DNA of 15,345 nucleotides, from contig DYMR01000011.1 in the NCBI GenBank assembly GCA_020721485.1, positions 1-15,345 on the forward strand, in the 5' to 3' direction. Position numbers and translations under genes: made by a program. The notes under the pieces are model-generated. The model was not told the DNA's origin. It made no database searches and saw only the letters and a program-made list of their open reading frames with translations. Source of the stretch: Halothiobacillus neapolitanus (GTDB lineage: Bacteria > Pseudomonadota > Gammaproteobacteria > Halothiobacillales > Halothiobacillaceae). Below are positions 6,381 through 13,788 of the stretch, one piece after another. Each line of letters starts with the position of its first letter. The first letter of the stretch is position 1.

Positions 6381-7622
6381 ATGACCAATTTTTCTCTTTT
6401 TCCCGAAGCCCCGTCCATGCAGGTGGGTGAAGTGGCGCGGGCGTTGGATGTGTCGGTGGATACCATCCGCCGCTGGGAGAAAAAAGGGCTGATTCGCGGA
6501 CACCGCGATGCGCGCGGGCAGCGCATCTTCAATCTCGATGAAGTGCGTCAGTTGCACAGCAAGCTCAATGACCAGACCAGTCGGGGGTTTTGTGTCCTCA
6601 AATCCGATTCAATCAGCCCGTACACGGTGATTGAATTATTCGCCGGAGCGGGCGGTTTGGCTTTGGGCTTTGAACACGCGGGCCTAAAGGCGAAAACGCT
6701 GGTGGAAATCGACCCGCGCGCGGCGGACACACTCAAGGCCAACCGCGCGCATTGGGATGTGCGTGCCGAAGATGTGGCCAAGGTGGGTTTTGCCGTAGGC
6801 GATGCCGACATTGTTACGGGCGGTTTTCCCTGCCAGGCGTTCAGTTATGCGGGGAAAAAGCTGGGCTTTGAGGACACGCGCGGCACGCTGTTTTTTGAAT
6901 ACGCGCGCATCGTCAACGAAGTGCGCCCCAAGCTGATTCTGGCGGAAAATGTGCGGGGTTTAGTCAATCACGACGAAGGGCGCACCCTGCACACCATGCT
7001 CGGCGTACTCGATGAGCTGGGTTACACCGTGCAATGGCGCGTATTGCGTGCGCAGTATTTGGATGTGGCGCAAAAGCGCGAACGCTTGGTGATGATTGGC
7101 GTGCGTCAGGATTTGCATGAAGATTTGCGCGTCACGCATGAATTTCCTGCCGAGCGCAGTTACACCATCAGCCTGCGCGATGCGCTGAGCGATGTGCCTC
7201 CATCACCCGGGCAAAGGTACACCGAACGCAAACACGCGGTGATGCAGCAAGTGCCCGAGGGCGGCTACTGGCGCGATTTGCCCGAGGCCATGCAGCGCGA
7301 GTACATGGGCGCGAGCTTTTTCATGGGCGGCGGCAAAACCGGCATGGCCCGGCGTTTGAGCTGGGATGAACCGTCCTTGACCCTCACCTGCAACCCGGCG
7401 CAAAAGCAAACCGAGCGTTGCCACCCGCTGGAGACTCGTCCGCTCACCGTGCGCGAATATGCGCGGATTCAATCGTTTCCGGATGATTGGCAATTCACCG
7501 GTTCAGTGGCGGCGCAATACCGCCAGATTGGCAATGCCGTGCCGGTGAATCTCGGGTTTCATTTAGGCACAAGCTTGCGCAATATGCTCGATCAGTTGGC
7601 GCCAAACGCAGCGGCGAAATAA
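6381..7622 (+). CDS. C5-cytosine DNA methyltransferase with N-terminal MerR-type HTH
   Basis: 413-residue modification enzyme that transfers methyl from S-adenosylmethionine to cytosine C5. Residues about 13-58 form a MerR-like helix-turn-helix (MQVGEVARALDVSVDTIRRW, then KKGLI and an RGQRIFNLDEVRQL wing). The catalytic part follows: motif I ELFAGAGGLALG (Phe87-Gly92), motif IV GGFPCQAFSY with nucleophile Cys151, motif VI ENVRGL (Glu189), motif VIII QKRERL (Gln231-Arg235), target-recognition region about 260-340, and motif X QIGNAVPVNL (Gln382). With the convergent Eco47II-family nuclease it forms a type II R-M system; GGNCC is the specificity suggested by that family, not proven. The N-terminal domain probably represses its own promoter through the dyad upstream, as N-terminal HTH domains do in M.SsoII and M.EcoRII. 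The ribosome site is weak. Confidence 0.93.
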   Translation: MTNFSLFPEAPSMQVGEVARALDVSVDTIRRWEKKGLIRGHRDARGQRIFNLDEVRQLHSKLNDQTSRGFCVLKSDSISPYTVIELFAGAGGLALGFEHAGLKAKTLVEIDPRAADTLKANRAHWDVRAEDVAKVGFAVGDADIVTGGFPCQAFSYAGKKLGFEDTRGTLFFEYARIVNEVRPKLILAENVRGLVNHDEGRTLHTMLGVLDELGYTVQWRVLRAQYLDVAQKRERLVMIGVRQDLHEDLRVTHEFPAERSYTISLRDALSDVPPSPGQRYTERKHAVMQQVPEGGYWRDLPEAMQREYMGASFFMGGGKTGMARRLSWDEPSLTLTCNPAQKQTERCHPLETRPLTVREYARIQSFPDDWQFTGSVAAQYRQIGNAVPVNLGFHLGTSLRNMLDQLAPNAAAK

Positions 7623-8320
7623 TCGGCCAGCGGCGCGTGTCGCGTATCCACCGTCGATAAACCCAACGCGGCAAAACCGTTCGGCAAGGCATGGAACACT
7701 TGCGCCAGCGCGTCGGGGCAGCCAGTGGCCAGGGCGTAAAAACTTGCGCCATCCATGCGACGAATCAGCGCATCTTCCGCCTTGCGTGTGCCCGTGGTGT
7801 TATCGGACGGGGTAAACGGCACATCGTACCGCGCCGCCGTTTTGGGAATGATTTCCACATAGTAGGCCGTAAAACCAGCAAACTCCTGTCCCTTTTTGCG
7901 CACCAAATCATGCAACTTATCGTACAACCCGGCTTGGTCGGAGGCTTTGAGTGTGTTGTGCTTGTTTTTCACCTCGGCAATGATTTTGCGCTCACGACAC
8001 ACCAAATCGACTACCGCGCCGGTGTGCAGATTTTCCCACCCGTGCAGGCGGCCAAGAATGCCTTGGTGAAATTCGCCAATCGCATTTTGCAGAGATTTTT
8101 CTATCTGCCGGCTTTGCTCCATGCGCGGCCAGTCGCTCGGCGCAATGCCCAATAGCTGCATCTGAAATGCGGCGGTGAATGGATCAATTACATTCCGACC
8201 CGTGTCTTTTTCGGCTTTGAGGCGCGCCGCCTCCGCCACGCGCTGCAATTCACGCAAGGCACGAATGAGTTCATCGTTTTGAAGAAAGGGCAGCCAAGGT
8301 TGATGAATTGCGTTGGGCAT
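7592..8320 (-). CDS. Eco47II-family type II restriction endonuclease
   Basis: 242-residue cytoplasmic nuclease, partner of the neighbouring methyltransferase. NVIDPFTAAF (43-52), the RQIEKSLQNAIGEFHQGILG segment (71-90) and GAVVDLV...KIIAEVKNKHNT match the Eco47II/Sau96I family (GGNCC cutters) as I remember it. The PD-(D/E)xK core is read as Asp105, Glu116 and Lys118, followed by the NKHNT block. Its gene faces the methyltransferase gene and the two 3' ends overlap by 31 bases (7592-7622). Start ATG at 8320 with AAGAGAG upstream. The 156 bases upstream show only a poor -10 candidate (CATAAC), so its promoter is unclear, or it may rely on read-through from the efflux operon upstream. The protein looks full length and intact. 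Confidence 0.9.
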   Translation of the reverse strand: MPNAIHQPWLPFLQNDELIRALRELQRVAEAARLKAEKDTGRNVIDPFTAAFQMQLLGIAPSDWPRMEQSRQIEKSLQNAIGEFHQGILGRLHGWENLHTGAVVDLVCRERKIIAEVKNKHNTLKASDQAGLYDKLHDLVRKKGQEFAGFTAYYVEIIPKTAARYDVPFTPSDNTTGTRKAEDALIRRMDGASFYALATGCPDALAQVFHALPNGFAALGLSTVDTRHAPLADYFAAAFGAN

Positions 8321-8383
8321 CGGGGCGCTCTCTTGCCTGTTGTGTGGGCGTGTTATGGGTGTGCCTTTTCGGCGGGAATGCGC

Positions 8384-8441
8384 CGGGGCGAGGATTGTGC
8401 GCTGGGAAGTGCTGACAGAGCGGGCATCGTGCCTCGCCCCG
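8384..8441. repeat. 10-bp inverted repeat after the efflux operon
   Basis: CGGGGCGAGG (8384-8393) and CCTCGCCCCG (8432-8441) are exact reverse complements separated by 38 bases, lying after the stop of the fusion-protein gene on its strand. There is no T-run, so it is at most a weak or Rho-assisted end signal. Confidence 0.35.
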
Positions 8442-8476
8442 CCCAGCTAACGGATGCGGGGTTTATGGTACGGCAT

Positions 8477-9370
8477 TCACTGAGGGATTGATGTGGTGGC
8501 GCGGTGCGCGGACGGACGAATCACGACGGTGCAGGTCATGCCGGCGGCGAGGTGGATGTCGGCGGGGCGGGGGGCGAGCCGAATGCGCACGGGGATGCGG
8601 CTGGCGAGGCGCACCCAGTTGAACACGGGGTTCACATTGGCGGTGAGGTCGGCGGCGACGGGGTTGTCGCGGTCGGCGATGGCGGGGGCGATGCCCACGA
8701 CGGTGCCGTGTAGGGGGTTTGTCTGGCCGAGTAGGGTCACTTCGGCGGGGTCGCCTACGGCGATTTTTTGCAGTCGGGTTTCTTCGATATAGGCGTATAC
8801 CCAGTAGGAATCGCGGGCGACGAGCCCCAGTTTGGGGGCGCCGACGGCGGCATAGTCGCCCGGTTGGAGCAGCAGGTTGGTGACGGTGCCGGCTTCGGGG
8901 GCGCGCACGGTGGTGCGCTGTAGGTTGAGTTCGGCGAGCGCCACGGCGGTTTGTGCGGCGCTGACTTCGGCCTCGGCGGCTTGGACGGCGAGCGCGCTGT
9001 CGTGCTGCGTTTCGTGGGCGACGATGCGGGGGTCGAGCCCGGCGCGGCGCGCGGCTTGGTCTTTTTTGAGTGCGAGTTGGATCTGCGCGCGGCGCAGGTC
9101 GGCTTGGGCGGTTTTGACGGCGAGTTCGTACCGATCTGGGTCAATGCGGAACAGGACGGCGCCTTTTTCGACGGTTTGGTTGTCGTGGACGGCGAGCGAT
9201 GCTACGCGCCCCGGCACATCGGCGGTGATTTGAATGATGTCGGCGCGCACGCGGCCATCGCGCGTCCACGGCGCATCCATGTACGACTGCCAGAGCCGCA
9301 GCCCCAGCCAGGCGGCCAGTGCGACGATCAGCAGGGAAACGGCAAAGCGCGCCAGCGCGGCTTTGTTCAT
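8477..9370 (-). CDS. HlyD/AaeA-type membrane fusion protein
   Basis: 297-residue periplasmic adaptor linking the FUSC transporter to the outer-membrane channel. One N-terminal membrane anchor lies at about residues 9-28; then come DAPWTRDGRVRADIIQIT, the first lipoyl half (ADVPGRVASLAVHDNQTVEKG), a helical hairpin at about 80-145, the second lipoyl half (VRAPEAGTVTNLLLQPGD) and a beta-barrel region with SYWVYAYIEETRL. This order is typical of AaeA/EmrA-like adaptors for aromatic-acid pumps. The start is the ATG at 9370, because it overlaps the DUF1656 stop as ATGA; the reading frame is open further upstream, but that would lie within DUF1656. It is the last gene of the five-gene operon. The substrate is inferred from the family only. 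Confidence 0.92.
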   Translation of the reverse strand: MNKAALARFAVSLLIVALAAWLGLRLWQSYMDAPWTRDGRVRADIIQITADVPGRVASLAVHDNQTVEKGAVLFRIDPDRYELAVKTAQADLRRAQIQLALKKDQAARRAGLDPRIVAHETQHDSALAVQAAEAEVSAAQTAVALAELNLQRTTVRAPEAGTVTNLLLQPGDYAAVGAPKLGLVARDSYWVYAYIEETRLQKIAVGDPAEVTLLGQTNPLHGTVVGIAPAIADRDNPVAADLTANVNPVFNWVRLASRIPVRIRLAPRPADIHLAAGMTCTVVIRPSAHRATTSIPQ

Positions 9371-9579
9371 TGATACCACCATCCGCCCAAGGCGGCGAAA
9401 ATGCAGACAAACAGGGAAAAGCGCACCAAGGCGGGGTGCCAAAACCATCGTTCCAGCGGTACGGCGCGCAGGAGTTCAGCCAGCAGGGCATAGAGCACGA
9501 CGCTGGCGAACAGCAGCAGCAATAGGGTGGGCACGGAGGCATCGAACAGGGGCCATTCACGCGGCCAATCATGCAACAA
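9367..9579 (-). CDS. DUF1656 family small membrane protein (AaeX-like), TTG start
   Basis: 70-residue inner-membrane protein with two hydrophobic helices and the family core RWFWHPALVRFSLFVCIF; AaeX of E. coli is the known relative. It always occurs with FUSC/AaeA pumps, and its exact role is unknown. The start is set at the TTG at 9579: GGAGG lies at 9586-9590 with 6-nt spacing, and no ATG is available in frame nearby except one at 9618, deep inside the FUSC gene and without support. The adjacent TTG at 9576 is possible too. It overlaps the 3' end of FUSC by 11 bases and ends in an ATGA overlap with the fusion-protein gene. Confidence 0.82.
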   Translation of the reverse strand: MLHDWPREWPLFDASVPTLLLLLFASVVLYALLAELLRAVPLERWFWHPALVRFSLFVCIFAALGGWWYQ

Positions 9580-11674
9580 GGGGCACCTCCGTCGGGCTCG
9601 GTTCTGGCGCGAATTCATTGTGAATCAAGCTGAGGTAATGTTGCACGCGCGCGGGCAATGCACCGGGGCGAAGCGGCGGGGGAATGAGCGCGTCGTCGGG
9701 GCGAAGCAACGGCGGAATCAGCGTGTTGAGCGCGGCGGCGTCTTGCCGTGCCAGCGCCCGCAGTACGGGCGCGAGGCGCTCGGGCGCGGGATCCGCGCTT
9801 GCCGCGTCCGCCAGACTGCGCCGCAATTCAATGGCTGCGCGGCCCAGGGTTTGCAGCCGGAGCGCCTGCGTGAGTAGCTGGGTTTGTTCGGGCGCGGTCA
9901 CGCCGGGCAGGGTGGCAAGCTGGCGCACCAGTTCGCGCGTGTCCCGTTCAAATGCGCCGCGCAGCCCGGATAACGGGCGGGTGCAGGCGCGCCGCAGTTC
10001 TCGATCCAGCGCGGCGCGCAGGCGGCGGCGATACCACGGGCTGCCGGGCGGCAAGATCAGGAGGAACGACAGCCCCGCCACGGCCACCGCCAGCAGTAGG
10101 CCGATGCCGCTGTTCAACAGCCCGGCAGGGTTGAACGCGGTGAGGTTGGCGGGCAGCGCCAGGGTGCTGAAAAATAAGCCAAATCCGACGCCGACCGCGC
10201 CATATTTCGGCGAGGCCATCAAATATCCGGTGGCGAGTAGAAACGGCAGCCAGGCGGCCACCAGTAGATCAAACCCGCTGACGGCGGGCAGCAGGCCGAA
10301 CTGAAAGCCGATGGCGGCGATAAAGGCCAGTGCAATGCCCTGCCCCATTTGCCCCACGGCGCGCGCGGGGTTGGGCGCGGTGGCAAATAGGGCGCTCACC
10401 ACCACGGCGATGGTGACGGCCAAGGGGCCGGTCGGCCAGTCGGTCGCCAGCCAAAAGCTGGCCATGAGGGCGAGCACGAGCGCGGCACGAACGCCCGCCG
10501 CCAAGGGCACGAGAACATCCGTGCGGTGCCGGTGTTGGGTTTTGCCGCCGGCGTCGGGCGGATTGGGGGCGTCGTCGAGTGCGACGGTTTCGGGCGAAAT
10601 GAGTGACTGATGGGCGCGACCCAGCGCCAAAAATTCGCGCAGAGATTGGCGCAGCAGATTCAGGGTTTCTTCTGCGAGGCGGCGGGCTTCGGGCGAAAAA
10701 TCGGCGGGGATCGGCGTGGCGCGCTGCCAGTCATCGGCCGATTGCGCCCACTCGGCCAGTGCCGACCAGTCGGGTGTGGCAAGGGGCTGCCCGTTGGTAC
10801 CGCTGAGCACGCGCAGGCCGGGTAAGAACGCGGGCGCGAGCCAATCGGCCACCGCCGCGTTGCCGGGGTCTGCGAGCAAGGCTTGGTGCCGGTTGAGCAC
10901 TTGCAGGGTGCTGGCGGTCGCCACGAATTGTGTCAGCCAGGCATCCAGCGCGCGGTTTTCTGCGGCGGCGCGGGCATCGGCGAAGAGCGACACGGCGCGA
11001 AAGCTGGCCATGCTGGCCAGCCCCTGCGTGGCCGCGAGGTGCAGCGTGCCCCATTCGGCGGTGGGCATGCCGCCGGTGATGACCCGCTGGGCGACGCCGG
11101 TGAGGGCGGTCATTCGCGCCTGTGCCGCGCGCAGTAAATCGCCGCGCATCGAGATTGGGGCGATCAGCCCGCTGACGACGCTGGCGACGGCAATGCCGAG
11201 CAGCACTTCGGTTAAGCGGGTGACGGCAATCTCGAAGGCTTGGTTCGGGTCGAGCGCGGCGGGTAGCCCGACCAGGCAGGCGGTGTAGCCCGCCAACACG
11301 AAGGCATAGGATTGAAAATTCCGGTACCACGCGGCGCCGGCGGTGAGCGCGCCAATCCACAGGGCGAGGGCGGCGAGAAACCCGAAGCGATCTTGTGCGA
11401 AGGCGGCCACCAACAGCAGGGAGACGCCGCTGCCGACGACGGTGCCGAGCGCGCGGTAGAAGCCTTTGGCAACGACCAGTCCGGTGTGCGCCTGCATCAC
11501 GATGAATACCGTGACCACGGCGGTTTGCGGTGAATCGAGCGCGAGCCGATAGCCGATCCACAGCGCGAGGATGGCGGCAAATGCGGTTTTCAGCACGAAA
11601 ATCAGCGTCTGCGCTTCGCCGACGAGCCAGGCGCGCAGGGGCGGCCACGCGAATGGGGTGGCGTGCGGGTTCAT
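9569..11674 (-). CDS. FUSC family inner-membrane efflux transporter (AaeB-like)
   Basis: 701-residue transporter of the aromatic acid exporter/fusaric acid resistance type. There are two hydrophobic blocks of about six helices each: residues about 25-180 (with DSPQTAVVTVFIVMQAH and GLVVAKGFYRALGTVVGS) and about 400-560 (with TDWPTGPLAVTIAVVVSALF). A soluble cytosolic region lies between them and another at the C-terminus, the classic FUSC duplication. It should export organic acids or similar small compounds together with the DUF1656 protein, the fusion protein and the outer-membrane factor of the same operon. The ATG at 11674 (MNPHATPFAW) was chosen because it overlaps the MarR stop as ATGA; the reading frame is open further into marR but without a good start. 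No clear ribosome site, so translational coupling is likely. Confidence 0.93.
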   Translation of the reverse strand: MNPHATPFAWPPLRAWLVGEAQTLIFVLKTAFAAILALWIGYRLALDSPQTAVVTVFIVMQAHTGLVVAKGFYRALGTVVGSGVSLLLVAAFAQDRFGFLAALALWIGALTAGAAWYRNFQSYAFVLAGYTACLVGLPAALDPNQAFEIAVTRLTEVLLGIAVASVVSGLIAPISMRGDLLRAAQARMTALTGVAQRVITGGMPTAEWGTLHLAATQGLASMASFRAVSLFADARAAAENRALDAWLTQFVATASTLQVLNRHQALLADPGNAAVADWLAPAFLPGLRVLSGTNGQPLATPDWSALAEWAQSADDWQRATPIPADFSPEARRLAEETLNLLRQSLREFLALGRAHQSLISPETVALDDAPNPPDAGGKTQHRHRTDVLVPLAAGVRAALVLALMASFWLATDWPTGPLAVTIAVVVSALFATAPNPARAVGQMGQGIALAFIAAIGFQFGLLPAVSGFDLLVAAWLPFLLATGYLMASPKYGAVGVGFGLFFSTLALPANLTAFNPAGLLNSGIGLLLAVAVAGLSFLLILPPGSPWYRRRLRAALDRELRRACTRPLSGLRGAFERDTRELVRQLATLPGVTAPEQTQLLTQALRLQTLGRAAIELRRSLADAASADPAPERLAPVLRALARQDAAALNTLIPPLLRPDDALIPPPLRPGALPARVQHYLSLIHNEFAPEPSPTEVPLVA
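9586..9590 (-). promoter_or_regulatory. Ribosome binding site that fixes the TTG start of DUF1656
   Basis: On the minus strand the sequence reads GGAGG, then six bases, then TTG TTG. It lies within the last codons of FUSC, so reinitiation and translational coupling are likely. Confidence 0.7.
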
Positions 11675-12225
11675 GATTTGATCGGAGGCTCGCCCGACGC
11701 ATCGCCCGGCACCTCGTCCGTGAGGCCGAGCGGCACATCCACCCATTGGCGCAGCAAGTGTGTGAGCTGTTGTTGATCTGACTCGCTCAGGCGCGCGAAC
11801 CGCCGCTGCGTGACCGCCATCACGGCGGGCAGCGCTTGGGTTAAACGGGCTTGCCCGTCGGCGGTGAGGGTGACATGAATCCGCCGACGGTCGTTGGGGT
11901 CGCTGCGGCGTTCCAACAGATTTTGCCGCGCCAGTTCATCGCATAACCGCGTGATATTGGCGGGTTTTTCGTTGGTGGCGGCGGTGAGTTCGCCGGGGGT
12001 CAGGCAGAAGTCTGGCGCGCCGAACAGCATGACCATCACGGCGTAGCTGGGGTAATTCAGCCCTTGGGCTTTGAGGGCGGTGTTGGCGTCATCGGCCAGT
12101 GATTTCGCCGCGAAGTGAATCAGCCGCGCGAGGGTGGCGGTGGGTTGATCGAACACCGCGCTGCGGGCGGCGCTGCGGCTCAGCCGTTCATCGGCGGCGG
12201 CAAAAGCGGTGGGTGTCGGGTTCAT
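11671..12225 (-). CDS. MarR family transcriptional regulator
   Basis: 184-residue winged helix-turn-helix regulator. A dimerising N-terminal helix (about 24-45) is followed by the DNA-binding region: YPSYAVMVML, the LTPGELTAATNEKPANITRL recognition region at about 76-95, then LLERRSDPNDRRRIHVTLT, whose DxRR wing is the family signature. C-terminal helices complete the dimer interface. MarR proteins repress transport genes and are released by phenolic ligands; it likely controls the operon that contains it. It sits second, between the outer-membrane channel and the FUSC gene, with ATGA overlaps on both sides (12222-12225 and 11671-11674). Confidence 0.93.
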   Translation of the reverse strand: MNPTPTAFAAADERLSRSAARSAVFDQPTATLARLIHFAAKSLADDANTALKAQGLNYPSYAVMVMLFGAPDFCLTPGELTAATNEKPANITRLCDELARQNLLERRSDPNDRRRIHVTLTADGQARLTQALPAVMAVTQRRFARLSESDQQQLTHLLRQWVDVPLGLTDEVPGDASGEPPIKS

Positions 12226-13649
12226 GGGGTCGCTCCGGCATCTGTCGGCAGGGCGCCGCCGACGGCGGTGTACAGCGCCACCAGCGCATCCAGCCCATGG
12301 GAATTCACGGCCAGCGCGGTTTGCTGCACGGCGGCAAGGTGGTCTTCGGCGGCCAGCACCGGCAGGGCATTGCTGAGGCCGGCGCGGTAGCGCGCTTGGG
12401 CTTGGGCGAGGGCGCGTTCGGCCAGCGTTTCGGTGTGTTCGGCCAGCGCGTGCTGTTCGGCACCGTGTTTTAAGGCGGTGAGTGCCGCACTGGTTTGGGC
12501 GAGGGCGGTGAGCAGGCTGTCGTTGTAGTCGGCAACGGCGGCGTCGTAGGCCGCGCTGCGTGCGGCCAGCGTGCCGCGCAACACGCCCCCGTCAAACAGC
12601 GGCAGGGTGAGTGCGGGGGTGATGCCGAGGTTGATCGAGCCAGGCTGTAAAAACGCCAAAAAGCTGTTCGAGGCGGCGAGCCCGCCCAGATACGCGGTGA
12701 GGTCGATGTTCGGATAAAACCCGGCACGGGCAACGGTGATGCCCTCGGCGGCGGCGGCGACTTGCCAGCGGCGCGCGGTCACATCCGGGCGGGCGGCCAC
12801 CCAAGCGGCAGGCACGGAGGCGGGCATCGCCCACGGGGTGCGCAGCAGTGCGGTGTGTTCGGGCAAGGGTTGCCGGAGGGCGGTGCCCACGCCGGTGAGG
12901 ACGGCGAGCCGCTGTTCGGCCAAGTCGGCCTCGGTGCGGCCTTGCACGAGGCGGGCTTGAATGGCTTGTTCGGCTTGTTCGGCGGCCAGCAGTGCGTCGT
13001 CGTTGCTGAGCCCGCGCGCCAGTCGTGCCCGTTCGATGGCGGTGATTTGCTGCGCGATGCCGGCGCGGGTTTGCTCTAAGGCCAGCGTGGCGCGAATCGC
13101 CACCAACCGCAGATATTCATGCGCCACCGCTTGGCTTAAGGCGAGCGCGGCGGCATCGGCTTGATTCGCGGCGACGCGGGTTTGGTCGATGGCGCCTTGC
13201 GCCTGCGCGCGGTTTTTTCCCCACAGATCGAGGCTGTACCGCAGGCTGAAATTCAGCCCGTTATTCCAAGTGGTGGAGCCGCCAAACGGTGGGGGGAAAA
13301 ACTGGTTTTCTGACCAGTGCGCCAGACCGGTTTGCAGGCTGGCTTCGGCTTGAGGGGCGAGCGGCGCGCCGGCGACTTGTGCCTGCCCCATCGCTTCTGC
13401 CAAGCGGGCGCGGGCTTGCGCCAAGGAGGGGTTGTGGGCGAGCGCGTCGTGGATGAGTTGATTCAAGGCGGGGTCGTGCCAATCCTGCCACCAGGCGCCG
13501 GCGGGTTTGGCTGCGGCGGTGGCGGTGGTGAGCGGCGCGGCGAGCGATAACTCGCTGAGCGGTGTCAGATGGGCGTGCGGCGCAATGCCCTCGGGGCTGA
13601 TGCAGCCGCCCAAGAGGAATGAAAACCCGCCGATCAGAACCCAGCGCAT
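12222..13649 (-). CDS. NodT/OprM-type outer-membrane efflux lipoprotein
   Basis: 475-residue outer-membrane factor, the TolC-like exit duct of the pump. The signal peptide MRWVLIGGFSFLLGGC ends in a lipobox (LGGC) with lipidated Cys16. The mature part contains WWQDWHDPALNQLI, the long coiled-coil repeats LAQARARLAEA and ALALSQAVAHEYLRL, and the second half of the internal duplication (GGLAASNSFLAFLQPGSINL and onward), all standard for NodT proteins. The ATG at 13649 was chosen for GGAGG six bases upstream and because it gives a proper lipoprotein signal; the frame is open further upstream to 13706, past the predicted transcription start. It is the first gene of the operon, directly behind a good promoter. 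Confidence 0.94.
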   Translation of the reverse strand: MRWVLIGGFSFLLGGCISPEGIAPHAHLTPLSELSLAAPLTTATAAAKPAGAWWQDWHDPALNQLIHDALAHNPSLAQARARLAEAMGQAQVAGAPLAPQAEASLQTGLAHWSENQFFPPPFGGSTTWNNGLNFSLRYSLDLWGKNRAQAQGAIDQTRVAANQADAAALALSQAVAHEYLRLVAIRATLALEQTRAGIAQQITAIERARLARGLSNDDALLAAEQAEQAIQARLVQGRTEADLAEQRLAVLTGVGTALRQPLPEHTALLRTPWAMPASVPAAWVAARPDVTARRWQVAAAAEGITVARAGFYPNIDLTAYLGGLAASNSFLAFLQPGSINLGITPALTLPLFDGGVLRGTLAARSAAYDAAVADYNDSLLTALAQTSAALTALKHGAEQHALAEHTETLAERALAQAQARYRAGLSNALPVLAAEDHLAAVQQTALAVNSHGLDALVALYTAVGGALPTDAGATP

Positions 13650-13693
13650 CGCACCCTCCACAGGGACTTCGTTCGTATTTACTTCGCAGGCTA

Positions 13694-13722
13694 ATACTAC
13701 AGACATGAAATAAATTTGTGAA
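13694..13722 (-). promoter_or_regulatory. Sigma70-like promoter of the efflux operon
   Basis: On the minus strand TTCACA (13717-13722) and TAGTAT (13694-13699) are separated by exactly 17 bases. Transcription would start near 13687, leaving a leader of about 38 bases before the ATG at 13649 with its GGAGG site. This supports the short start of the outer-membrane factor. Confidence 0.7.
13708..13717. promoter_or_regulatory. AT-rich dyad in promoter spacer, candidate MarR site
   Basis: AAAT-AA-ATTT lies between the -35 and -10 elements of the efflux promoter. MarR repressors often bind AT-rich dyads in this position. The dyad is short, so the assignment is tentative. Confidence 0.3.
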
Positions 13723-13788
13723 GCGTTTGCACCACAGTGCGCGGTTCGTGCGTAAGTCCTTCACATGGGTAATCGGCAGGGTTCAGCG

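Noticed and set aside
8321..8476. Possible small controller (C-protein) gene beside the endonuclease
   Set aside because: No helix-turn-helix-coding frame is visible in these 156 bases; the regulatory HTH is instead fused to the methyltransferase.
9580..9618. Longer DUF1656 start at the ATG at 9618
   Set aside because: The extra 13 residues are Arg-rich and lie inside the FUSC gene, while GGAGG sits at the right distance from TTG 9579 and gives the usual family length.
10731..11738. 335-codon Arg-rich frame on the same strand as FUSC
   Set aside because: Out-of-frame shadow of the FUSC gene; composition dominated by Arg and Ala with no motif.
13650..13706. Longer outer-membrane factor start upstream of 13649
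   Set aside because: It would destroy the lipoprotein signal layout and begin at or upstream of the predicted transcription start and -10 element.
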